A stretch of 64,000 nucleotides of DNA from NCBI GenBank assembly GCA_015956445.1, contig WIUZ02000012.1, positions 434,001 through 498,000 on the forward strand. The letters are read 5' to 3'. The DNA comes from Thelephora terrestris (Eukaryota > Basidiomycota > Agaricomycetes > Thelephorales > Thelephoraceae). Below, piece after piece: positions 1 to 9,556 of this stretch (its first letter is position 1; each line of letters begins with the position of its first letter). A program made the position numbers and the translations under genes. The notes below the pieces were generated by a model that had not been told where the DNA came from, made no database searches, and saw only the letters and a program-made list of their open reading frames with translations.

Positions 1-786
1 GATCCCCTGATGGAGGGCATTGAGCAACTCGACACTATGATTAGCTTCCGTGACGGTGGTTCTGGTCTCTCCCGCGAACTCCAGCGAGCAGCCACGAGAG
101 CCCACGGCTCGCGAGCCGAAAGGAATATACTCACCGCCTTTCGAGACATCTCTGCCATGTGCGAGCAATTTTCGCTCCCGAAGACGATTAGCGATATAGC
201 AAAGCAGGTCTACAAGCGTTCCGATGAAGAGAAACTCCTTCGAGGGAAGCCTATGGAGGCTATCGTTGCCGCTTGCATCTTCATCGCCTGCCGTCAGGCC
301 CATGTCCCCCGTAGCTTTAGGGAGATCTGCAAACTTACGCGGGTGTCTAAGAAGACCCTTGGACAGTGCTACAAAGCCCTCGAGCAGGCTTTTAACCTCA
401 CCCCCGGTGCATCAGCGAACAGCCACCATAACGCGAACACAACCACGGGAGCCGAAGACCTTCTCAGTCGTTACTGTAACCATCTCGATCTCCCTCCCAA
501 CGTTCAGCCAATCTGCCGTGACATCATCAGAAAGGCACGCGAACTCGGCATTGCAGATGGAAGAAGTCCCGTCTCCATTGCGGGAGGTGCAATCTACTTC
601 ACCGCCCACCTTCTCGGCAAACCACGACCGGCAAGGGACATCAGCACGGTAGCTGGTGTTAGCGAGGGGACAATTCGATTGGTGTACAGATTCTACTACA
701 CCGACCGAGAGAAGCTGGTGGACCAGAAGTGGATTGAGGAGGGCAAAGCAGATCTCGACAGATTGCCAATCGAGAGTGTCCGTTGA
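1..786 (+). CDS. SUA7: Transcription initiation factor IIB (TFIIB), 5'-truncated by window edge
   Basis: General RNA polymerase II initiation factor; in the nucleus it bridges TBP at the promoter and the polymerase. The frame is open from the first base, so the gene starts outside the window and the N-terminal zinc ribbon and B-reader are missing here. What remains is the core: a first cyclin-like repeat (around EKLLRGKPMEAIVAACIFIA and the IC/TRVSKKTLGQCYKAL stretch) and a second one (SPVSIAGGAIYFTAHLLGK, then GVSEGTIRLVYRFY), in the usual order with a short Asn/Thr-rich linker between them. No intron is seen in this part. It ends 167 bp from the convergent RRS1 stop codon. Family assignment is firm; a BRF1-type paralogue is unlikely because the long BRF C-terminal extension is absent. 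Confidence 0.93.
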   Translation, partial: DPLMEGIEQLDTMISFRDGGSGLSRELQRAATRAHGSRAERNILTAFRDISAMCEQFSLPKTISDIAKQVYKRSDEEKLLRGKPMEAIVAACIFIACRQAHVPRSFREICKLTRVSKKTLGQCYKALEQAFNLTPGASANSHHNANTTTGAEDLLSRYCNHLDLPPNVQPICRDIIRKARELGIADGRSPVSIAGGAIYFTAHLLGKPRPARDISTVAGVSEGTIRLVYRFYYTDREKLVDQKWIEEGKADLDRLPIESVR

Positions 787-953
787 GTTTGCCGTTTCAA
801 TTTGGCTCGATCATGGACACGGTAACATTGCTTTTCCTTACTCGAGTACATGCCCAGTTATGGACATCCCTCCCTCATTTATGCTTGTTTAACTATTAAT
901 ACAAAGAAATGAAGCATGTCTTCCTTCAGACCAAGTATGTTTAAGGGCAAAGG

Positions 954-2117
954 TTATCGCCTTGATTTGCCTTTTGTTCTGCCACCCTTCAGAGATTTGC
1001 CCAGAGCAACACTGCCTCTTCCTCCACTTGTGGCACGAATGGCTTTGCGTACGTTGAGAACGCCGTCAACCGTGTCTTTCTTAGCTTTCTTCTGGCGCGG
1101 CTCCTTTTCCATCCTCTGTATGAGAGCAAGATTTGCTGCCTTCTCTTGCTCGACGGGCGCCTCGGCGGGTTCAAACTGCAAGAGTGGGTCACCCTCCATG
1201 GATGACAAAGCACAACAACGAACAAACCTTGCGCTTCAAGCCCTTGGACTTCTTCTCGCCCTCCAGGACCTTATCGAACCTGCCCATGCTGGCGGTGCTA
1301 ACACGAGAAGTAGCGAGTGTCCTATTGATCTCGTTCTTCCGTTGTTCCCTTGTTGAAGGTCCAGAAGTTGCGCTCTCCCCCTGAGCCCGCGCAACGTTTT
1401 GCGCCATCTGTCGCTCGTTTTTGGCCACCCGAGTTTTACGTTCCTTCCTGGCGATTTTAGAGGGATCGTGATCGGTGTCTGTCGGAATTTCGCGTTTGAA
1501 TACTTCTGAATATGGGTCAATGTTGGGAGCATACCAGCGTTGGCCGGAACTTCTGCGAGCCATTGCTCCTCGAGTTCTTTGTTCTTTCCTTTCCACCCCC
1601 ATCGGTTAACCCACTCCTGCTTTTCTTCGTCCCAAACGGCCTTCTCCCTCTTTCGGTGCGAAATACCTTTCTCCTTCGCGAACTTCTCCCACTTCGTCAA
1701 GGGTTTTGGTTTGGGCAACGGTTTGGCACGAGGGAGTTGCGTTATCGGAGGGGGAAGTTTTGCGACGGGGCCGTCTGGAGATGGTGTGGAGGGGAGAGCA
1801 AACAGCGCATTGAGGAGCGCCTGCACCCCATCCCGAGCATTAGATTGGAGGAAGGCTTCGAGGTCCTCGCTTAGAGATGTTGATGATTAATGAAACAGTT
1901 CTGAACGATATCTGTAGAAACATACTTGTAACTCTCTAAATCTATTGGGTTAAGATCCGTAACGGTCAACAAACCAGTATCAGTCTCGAGAGGAATCTCT
2001 CGTTCGACCGCGATTGATTTCCTGTCAAGATGGGTATTACGTCCCTGCTACCAGACCAAATATTATCATAGCTCACTGTTTTTCGGCCCGTTCCGCGAGG
2101 ATATCCGAAACGTCCAT
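954..2117 (-). CDS. RRS1: Ribosome biogenesis regulatory protein RRS1, with a frame break
   Basis: Nucleolar 60S assembly factor; in yeast it works with Rpf2 to bring the 5S RNP into pre-60S particles. Exons read 2117-2077, 2021-1926, 1869-1228 and 1175-954 (introns 55, 56 and 52 nt). Family signatures are clear: VERE.PLETDTGLLTVTDLNP at the N-terminus, KPLTKWEKFAKEKGI, then WDEEKQEWVNRWGWKGKN, and a basic KARKERKTRVAKNE-like helix followed by a Lys/Arg-rich tail. Within exon 3 the frame changes at about 1534-1506, just after the conserved EVPANA stretch. Skipping a 29-nt GT..AG segment (gtatgc...ttcag) restores the frame (323 aa), and so would one extra base (333 aa). The second option keeps a DPYSEVF stretch that matches the conserved DPxxxxF of the family. 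I therefore favour a sequencing error or small lesion over a tiny intron. It shares a divergent promoter with GCD6. Confidence 0.86.
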
Positions 2118-2243
2118 GGTTTCTGGGGAGGGGTTGGAGGAAAGTTTTTTAGTTGATCGGACTCGGAGCGATCGACGGGTTTGTCACTTTGTGTGATGCA
2201 CGGAATGTGATCGAGTCACTGCTCAATCCTCTCCTCCGATAAC
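2118..2243. promoter_or_regulatory. Compact divergent promoter between RRS1 and GCD6
   Basis: Only 126 bp separate the start codons of RRS1 (leftward) and GCD6 (rightward), so both 5' UTRs and core promoters must overlap here. The stretch contains T-rich and A-rich runs but no clear TATA box. One gene makes a ribosome assembly factor and the other an initiation factor subunit, so shared growth control is plausible but inferred. Confidence 0.5.
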
Positions 2244-4879
2244 ATGCCTCCAAAAGGCCCGGCGGCAAAGAACAAGGACATAGCTCCCGTGGAGGAAGAT
2301 GTCATCCAAGCTGTCATCCTCGCAGAAAGTTTTAACAAAAGGTTCAAGCCGTTGACTATCGATCGACCAAGGGCAAGTCGAACGATACGCTATCTCAAAT
2401 TGCAGCTCCACCTGACCCTTTTAGCTGCTAGTGCTTGTTGCCCATATGTAACGCTCCTTTACTCGACTGGACTCTCGAGAGTCTTGCGTTGGCGGGAGTT
2501 CAGGAGATCTTCGTCGTGTGCAGATCACACCCGGAGCTTGTCAAGGCAGCCATCAAGTGCATCATCGGTCTTGTCACCTTATGCAACATGAACTTACCAC
2601 TCCCGCCCATAGGGAGTCTAAATGGTCCAAACCTGGCTCAGGCCTCAAGATCGTACCAATTGTCACCGCAAAGCAGACGTTCACACCAGGCGACGCCCTC
2701 CGTGATATCTACACCCATGGTATCATCACCAACGATTTTGTCCTTGTTACCGGTGACCTTGTGAGCAACATCCGGATAGATGAGGTCGTGAGAGTGCACA
2801 AAGAAAGGCGGAAGGTTGACCGTGATGCCATCATGACCATGGTGGTTAAGGAGAGCGGGGTTGTGCATCGAACAAGGTTCGTCATTGTTACATCTGGACC
2901 CGGGTTGACCAACTAAGGACCAGAGCAGATCAAAGGGGGAAAGTGCCGTCTTTGTGGTTGACCCGGAAACCGACCGATTATTGCATTACGAGTCGGTGAC
3001 GGGTTACCCCAAAACCAAAATCGCTAGGATTCCGAGAGAAGTGTTAAACGAGCACCCAGAATGCGAAATCCGCTACGATTTGATTGACTGTTCGATTGAC
3101 ATCTGTTCTGTCGAGGTAGGTCCAGAGTTCTCCTGGCCTCCCTCCGTCCCCAAGTAATTGATTCAAACCTTAGGTCCCGTCACTATTCCAAGACAACTTT
3201 GACTATGGCCATATCCGGAGAGACTTCGTGCATGGAGTACTTACCTCCGATTTACTGATGAAAAACATCTACACCTACGTCGCGAAAGACGGATATGCTG
3301 CTCGCGTTCAGGACACCAAAAGCTACGACGCCGTTAGGTCTATAAAGTACCCAGCCCCTTGCCCAGTAGACTTATGCTTTCCTCAGCAAGGACATCTTGT
3401 CAAGATGGACGTTTCCTCTCGTTCCCGATAACAATCATCCAAGTTCGCACGCGTATGAACACAGGAGAGGGAACAAGTATTTTCCCCGAGACAACACGGT
3501 TATCCTATCGCGGTACGTCTTATCGCGTATCAGCATGTGCTCATACGCTCATGGCCCATAGAACGTGTACGGTCGGCACAAATACATTGATTGGCTCGCA
3601 TTCCCAGATATTCGATAATGCTGTCATCACGTCCTCCGTCATTGGGAGGCGATGTAAGATTCTTCCCAGGGCCAAGATTACGAACTCATATATTTTTGAC
3701 GATACGACCATCGAGGCCGATTGTGTTATCACAAGTAGCATAATCGGGACTATGGTCAACGTTAAGGAGGGTACAGTCGTCGAGAAAGGGTGCTTGATCG
3801 CTGATGAGGTCACTGTCGGACCAAAAGGATTGGTCAAAGAGTTTGAAAGGGTGTCCAAGAAGACCAAGACTCTCGGGGCGGCATCTAGTACAGATGACGA
3901 GGACGAGGATTCAGAACTCGAGGACATTGGCGAAGGTTAGCTCCTTGTGGAAGCTCAATTCGCTCCTGACCCTTTTACTTAGAACAACTCGAAAAACTCC
4001 GCGCGGACTTGGGTACGGGTTCAAATGCGTTCGTCTGGCCACCCAGGACGTTGATTCTCGAGGACGAGGAGACTGATGAAATCGAAAACGTTAATAACCT
4101 ACGACTCATGCGCCTCGGAGACAACGCCACAGACTCCCCTGTCAGCGAAGCAGAGTCGGTTTCTACTGACGATGCATCATCTCCCTCAGAATCTGATGTG
4201 GAAGATAACCTTGATGAATCTCATTCCTCCGCCTCTTCCAATGCTTCCACCTCCACACCCGCAACATCGAGCAAGGGAGTAAGCAAAGAGGAGGTCGAGT
4301 TCAAGCTCGAAGTTACTCAATCTTTGGAACGTGCGTTCGAGGAGGGGCACTCGGTCGACAACGCTTCAGTGGAACTCAAAACGCTTCGTATGGCGAGTAA
4401 CGTCCCGTTATCTAGGGTGAGGGAGGCCGTCATCGCTGCGTTAGTGGACCGGATAAGTGTAGTGAGCCCAGAAGATGGAGCGGCCAAACAGAAAGTTGAA
4501 GTTGAGAAGGTCGTGGAGAGGTGGGGAGAGTTGATTAACAAGATCGGAGGCATCGATGGCGTCGAGACTATATCCATCCTCCAGGTATTGGCGCTCGTAT
4601 ACTTCAAGAAGGACTGGCCTAAAACATTTACAGAACCACTGCGCAACCACAAACACTCAATTGTTTGGCCAAATTCTGGTCTCATTTTACCAAAACGATG
4701 TTATCGATGAGGATGACCTCAAGAACTGGCAACGATTGCCCGCTTCGAGGACGGGACAGGTTGATTCCGCGGAGAATCACAAGAAGTTCTGGGTGATTGG
4801 ATCCAGGATCCTCCAACAGCTTCTCGAACAGGACAGCGAGGATGAGAGTGACGAGGATGGGGACGAGGATGATGAATAG
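2244..4879 (+). CDS. GCD6: Translation initiation factor eIF2B subunit epsilon (guanine nucleotide exchange)
   Basis: Catalytic subunit of the cytoplasmic eIF2B decamer, which recycles eIF2-GDP to eIF2-GTP and is the target of eIF2alpha-phosphorylation stress control. Nine exons give 738 aa (yeast Gcd6 is 712). Order of domains: nucleotidyltransferase-like fold (LLPICNAPLLDW, then GDALRDIYTHGIITNDFVLV), left-handed beta-helix hexapeptide repeats (GTNTLIGSHSQIFDNAVI, followed by further I/V-rich turns), a Ser/Asp-rich linker, and a C-terminal W2/HEAT catalytic domain ending in a very acidic tail (DEDGDEDDE type). Exon ends: 2372, 2556, 2876, 3115, 3337, 3512, 3935, 4584. Exon starts: 2432, 2613, 2929, 3174, 3387, 3562, 3983, 4634. 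Intron 1 (2373-2431) begins GCAAGT, a GC-AG intron with an otherwise perfect donor; all others are GT-AG of 47-58 nt. Confidence 0.95.
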
Positions 4880-5107
4880 AAACTTAGATCACCGATTGCC
4901 AATTGGCCCCCTTCGATTACAACCCTCAATTAAGAAGTGGTGGTGAGGGAGGAATCGACCACTGTGCTCCCACTGGAGAATTTCTTCGGTCTTTGGGGCC
5001 TCCGGCCAAGACGAGTGTAACCTGTTCTACATTATCAACCTATTCATTCCGCACAGCTTGGATATGGGGGATCTCCTCGTCTTACGCCACTCACTGTCGC
5101 ATCGTAT

Positions 5108-6241
5108 TCATGGTGCTGGTTTCGGTAATACCAGAATCTCGCGCTGAGTACCCATGCCTCTCCAACCGGTCCCGGCCCCTTCAGATTGTGAGACCCCCTT
5201 GGGGAAACCAGAGAGAATTTGTGCAATCCACGTAGGGTCGGTTAGTGGAGTCTTGTCATCTTTTTTCTGAAGTTGCTGAACCATGGTTGTCAGCACAGAG
5301 AAGGCACGAAATCATTAAGACATACCTTGCTCACTCGGTCGTAGGGTGCCTCCCACCCACTTGTCTCGCGGATGATCAAGGGAGGATTGGATGCGTAGGA
5401 ATGAAAAATCCTCGTGTCGTGCGTTCTGAAGAGGACATTATCGACCCGAATAGTTAGACGGGCCAGGATGAAGATGCACGTCGGCATGACCCGCTAGGGT
5501 TTCCTTATCAATGCTCGAATTCAGATGCGAAAAAAAGTGGGATACCCACGATGCGAACTAGTAGATCTGAGGAGCCATTGTCGTGCAACTCATCTTCGAA
5601 GAGGGGGATTTCTGCGTAGAATAAGATTGGGTCCTGCCGAGTTAGTTCAGCCATGGGGATTGCATGGGTCTCGTTCTCTGGATCAGCGGGTCGCCAAGAT
5701 AGTTCTGTAGAGGACGAAGGGGAATGTCCGCCGTAGGTCGTCGTGTACGTCCAGTCGTACGGTTTCGTAGCCGATGTCTCTGGGATCGGAATAGTAGAGT
5801 TTGGCCCAGTACTACATTATCCGGTCAACATCCCACTTCATGACTCAGATAGAGCACATTGATGCACCGACTCTTCAGCCAGGATTCGGCATAACGGACC
5901 TTGACTCCGCCGTCGCCCTCCTCCAACGGACCATTCTTCACCCCCTTCAACGCGTGGGTGGCACTGAACTCGTACTTCCATCCGGAAGACTTGTGTTCCA
6001 ATTCAAGGACATTATTGCCGAAGGTCATCTCTGGCAATGGGATGCCCACTGACGCCTGGATTGCGTCGAGCTCTGTGGCGTTGGAGATTGGATGCGTCCA
6101 GGCTGAGATCTGCCAATCGTATACAGTAATTCCTCGCGAGTTCGGAGACTCCTGGAGCGTATGATAAGGGAGTTTGACCGAAGGTGTCATGATTGTGTCC
6201 CTGTAGTTGAGTTTCTTTCCCAGTGTCGTCGGCGTCGCCAT
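5108..6241 (-). CDS. TIP41: TIP41-like PP2A regulator (TIPRL family)
   Basis: TIP41 family proteins bind type 2A phosphatase catalytic subunits and, in yeast, Tap42 in the TOR pathway. Exons 6241-5868, 5811-5550, 5493-5326 and 5275-5108 give 323 aa. Diagnostic stretches are WQISAWTHPI, GIPLPEMTFGNN, LEHKSSGWKYEF, VRYAESWLKSR, YDWTYTT, DPILFYAEIPLFEDEL, DNG, RVMPTCIFILARL and the FRTHDTRIFH segment. The C-terminus carries about 35 residues beyond the usual end of the family (after DPTWIAQIL), rich in Gly and ending in LPKPAP. The first possible Met is six codons upstream (6259). I chose 6241 because it has G at +4 and the shorter N-terminus looks more usual. The gene is divergent from the dynein light intermediate chain and convergent with GCD6. 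Confidence 0.9.
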
Positions 6242-7121
6242 CCACAGGGCTAAGTACATCTAACCTTGATCAAATCTTACACAGGAAGTGGAAAGTTCCC
6301 ACGGCTTTGATTGGTCCTTCACCGTGCAGGAAACTTTGGTAAAAGACTCATGGTCTCTCTGGATTTTTTTCTTACAAGAACTTATGCGAAAGCCGCCCAG
6401 GCCCCGAACCTTTAACTGAATTTCGAAAGGTCCATACCCCCGGCGCACGTGAGCTTGTCGAGAGTTACACATGACGAATCCCCAGAAATTGAAAGTTCGC
6501 CAACAACCACCAGGAACTTAATTAATTGTTCCTGCGCGGTGGTTATAACAGCACCGGGACCCTCCACTCCGAGGTACTGTGCTGGAGTCACCTCCCAACG
6601 TTGGCATCAAGCCAATAAGATCCCAATGGATCAACATTGATGCTGCTGGATGCTCCAATGCAACCACACCGTTGAGCGAACCCACCCAGTCGATTAAAGA
6701 CAGCCACGCGGGGAGGGCTTATTCACTTTCAAACAATAAAGGTTCTTGGGGAAATGTAATCAGGATGCGTTTGGGTCGGGTGACGTATGGAAAAGGTTGA
6801 TAGTTGCCTGGTGGTGCTGGAAATTTGGAACCATCTAAGATCTGTACAACACGGGCCAAGAGTCGTACCGGCAGCGAGTGGTTTTCCATTGTCGACTCGG
6901 TCATCAGATGAGCACGAAGTGGCCTAAGTGGACTGAAAGAGCACCTCGCGATAAATTCGCCCGCGTTGGAGCTCCAGAGGTAGCGTTCAATGTAACCAGC
7001 TAGCAAAAGCCGTAGTCGAGACAAGTGACAGTGGTGCTTGGGTAAAGTGATTACCGTCACGTCGATCGGCTCATTGAACAAGACAGCAACCATACCAACC
7101 GCCGCGAGAGGTGCAGCAACG
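6242..7121. other. Divergent intergenic region TIP41 / dynein light intermediate chain
   Basis: About 880 bp with no supported gene. The longest open frame on the minus strand (7093-6719, 124 codons) resembles no family I know, lacks a splice context and overlaps the promoter of the rightward gene, so I left it out. A poly-T run near 6363 lies on the TIP41 side. Confidence 0.5.
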
Positions 7122-9015
7122 ATGTCGCGTTCGTCTACGCCAGAATCACCGCCTCAAGACCTTTGGTCCTCAATCTTAGATTCCGTCTCTCGTTCAAGGT
7201 CAATACCTGCCAAACAGGTCTTGATTCTCGGCCAACCGTCCTCCGGAAAGTCCACCATTGCCTCGGCATTGCTCCAAAAGCCACCGTCAGATGACCCCTC
7301 AGAAACAAACCTACCTGATTTTGCGCTAGGGTACGATTGGGCTGATGTACGAGACGAGGGTGACGAAGGTAACACTCTTTCGCTCTCTCTCTCTGCGGTA
7401 GCGTTGAAACAACTTTTCTTCGAGGACAGATATCCTTGCACGGTTATCGGTTTATACCGTGCCATCATCCGCTACGACTTATACCTCCCTTTTACCTGAT
7501 TTTTTGCCGCCACGACAATCATTACCGCATACAGTCGTGATCATCGCCCTCGATTGGACACGCCCGTGGACCTTTATTGAAGAACTGCAAATGTGGCTGG
7601 TCTGGGTAGAGCAATGGGCGAAGGGTGATGGCTCACGCGAATTGGAAATTGCCCGCGAGGAGCAGCGAGAAAGACGTACGTATATCTTTGCGTGTCCCTC
7701 AAAAACCCGTTAAGTGCGGTTGGTTATTAGTGCAGTCGCACCTCCAACATTATGCCGAACCCTCATCGGAGCCCCTACCAACCACGACCCATTCAAGCAC
7801 ACTCCTCCCGTTAGGACCGGGAACATTCACACACAATACCGGAGGTGTCTCCATCATCGTGACATGCACCAAGGCGGATTTAATCGATGACAACAGCGAC
7901 ATCGTCGGTACTGGTGCTGCTGGCATGGGTGGTATGGTCAAAGGCAAGGGTGGGGAGTGGGAAGAGAGGACAGACTCAATCATGCAGGTGCTGAGAACTA
8001 TCTGCCTCAAATGTATATGCTTTGATACTTCACAATTCTTGAGTACTGATGGACGAGGTACAGACGGCGCAGGACTATTTTATACCACACAACAACCAAC
8101 AACTTTGCAAGTTTTACGGCGTTATGTCCTCCACCTTCTTTTCACACCTGCGCCTTCACCTGCCGTATCAACAAATTCCGAAGCCGGGGCGCCTCCTCGC
8201 AATCCGTTCCCCTTCCAGCATCGAACAAATACATTAGATCGTGACCGGATTGTTGTACCCGCTGGATGGGACAGCTGGGGAAAGATAGCCGTGTTACGAG
8301 AGGGCTTCGATGCAAAATCCTGGGGAGAGGCATGGGAACGGGATGTGGATATGGACGCCTCAGACACAGCCGGCACACAAGGTGCAAAAGCATTCTACAG
8401 CTCCCTAGTTTCGGACCAAGGGACGAAGGTGTGTTCCCCCATCGCTCTGGCACTGAAAACAATCTTGACCGAGGTGCCTTCCATGTTACCCAGCCTCCCG
8501 CGCTACCACCGTTCAACAACCCCACACCCGAACAAATCTTCCTCGCTAAGCACTACGACGAGAAAGCGAAGCGGACTGACCCTCAGGATGATCCCCGCCG
8601 AGCCTTCAATAACCCGCTGGAGAATGCTACTGCTGGGGTTGTGGGTCCCATGAGTGCCAGTTCATTACACGCACCAAACGTCGACAGGGCGCTAGCTGAG
8701 ATGGAGAATAGTCAAAGCATGAACCTCAGCGCGAGTGTTAACGGTCCAGATGTGTCCCGGAAGCTGTCTCGAAGCACTCGAGCAGTCAGCTCGCTGGCTA
8801 CGGGCACCGCTTCAGGACGGAGTACCGCTTCGTCGCCGCCCATCTCGAGTCCAAGCCCCACAGGTCACACACAGCACGAGGTGCTACAACATTTTTTCCA
8901 GAGCTTGTTAAGCTCGAAAGACAGGTCAGGCGCTGCAAACGCTGCCAAGACTACAATGTCGCCTCCACCACCAGCAGCGAATGAGTCGGGAACAAATGGA
9001 GATATGGTATCGTAA
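7122..9015 (+). CDS. Cytoplasmic dynein 1 light intermediate chain
   Basis: Light intermediate chains bind the dynein heavy chain through a GTPase-like domain and cargo adaptors through a C-terminal tail; they act in retrograde transport and nuclear migration. Five exons (7122-7368, 7430-7675, 7731-8012, 8064-8428, 8494-9015) encode 553 aa. A P-loop GQPSSGKST sits at about residue 43, followed by LGYDWADVRDEGDE and, after intron 1, ILARLSVYTVPSS and VIIALDWTRPWTF, the typical family core. CLKYGAGLFYTT spans intron 3. The tail holds PPALPPFNNPTPEQIFLAKH and a Ser/Thr-rich segment ending in a HEVLQHFFQSLLSS helix, probably the adaptor-binding helix. Intron 1 is longer (61 nt) and includes a CT repeat. 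The assignment is firm; the paralogous ciliary dynein 2 chain is unlikely in a fungus. Confidence 0.9.
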
Positions 9016-9556
9016 ATCGTGGGCTTTCCCCTGTCAGGGGTGTCGGTTGATGTACCTCTGCCGCGGTTATGTTTTGTTTCATGTTGTTTTCTTCGTAATG
9101 TGGATAATATACCTTTCCTTTCACAGTTGTTGCATCACAACTCGAGCCGCGCGGTGCGGGAACGCCGAGGTGGTATTTAATCCGCCAACAGAAATACATG
9201 ACTAGGTTTCCGCGTGTGTTGTAAATGGGCCGCGGAAGAACCGGTATAGCCGGATCCTTTCTTAGCGCCGATGACCAGCACGGCATCGGGCAAGTCTCCA
9301 GCATTCTGTACCGGCTGGGAGTTCTGCCCAGTCGCTCATTCAAAGGCTTTTCTGCCGCCCATATAGCGGTGATTGACCACCCTGGAAGTTGGTTGTCGCC
9401 GAGAGGCCGTATCTGAGAATATGACCGTGACCAGTCAATTTAGCGCGGCGGTTGCATGTGGGCCACAGTTATAAGGCGGTAACACCGCATCCGGCTATTT
9501 CTATCCTCCCCGTTCGCAGTTTCGGTCGGTATCGTTTCCTCTCCTCGCTCTGTGAG
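9016..9556. other. Intergenic region upstream of the DUF6533 gene
   Basis: About 540 bp after the dynein chain stop codon. Short frames only; nothing resembling a conserved protein or RNA gene. It should hold the 3' UTR of the left gene and the promoter of the right gene. Confidence 0.4.

Noticed and set aside
6719-7093. 124-codon minus-strand frame between TIP41 and the dynein chain
   Set aside because: No recognisable family, no splice partners, and it occupies the promoter of the rightward gene.
7369-7429. Reading through dynein chain intron 1, giving TLSLSLSAVALKQLFFEDR
   Set aside because: The frame ends soon after and loses the conserved ARLSVYTVPSS; a GT..AG intron restores the family sequence.
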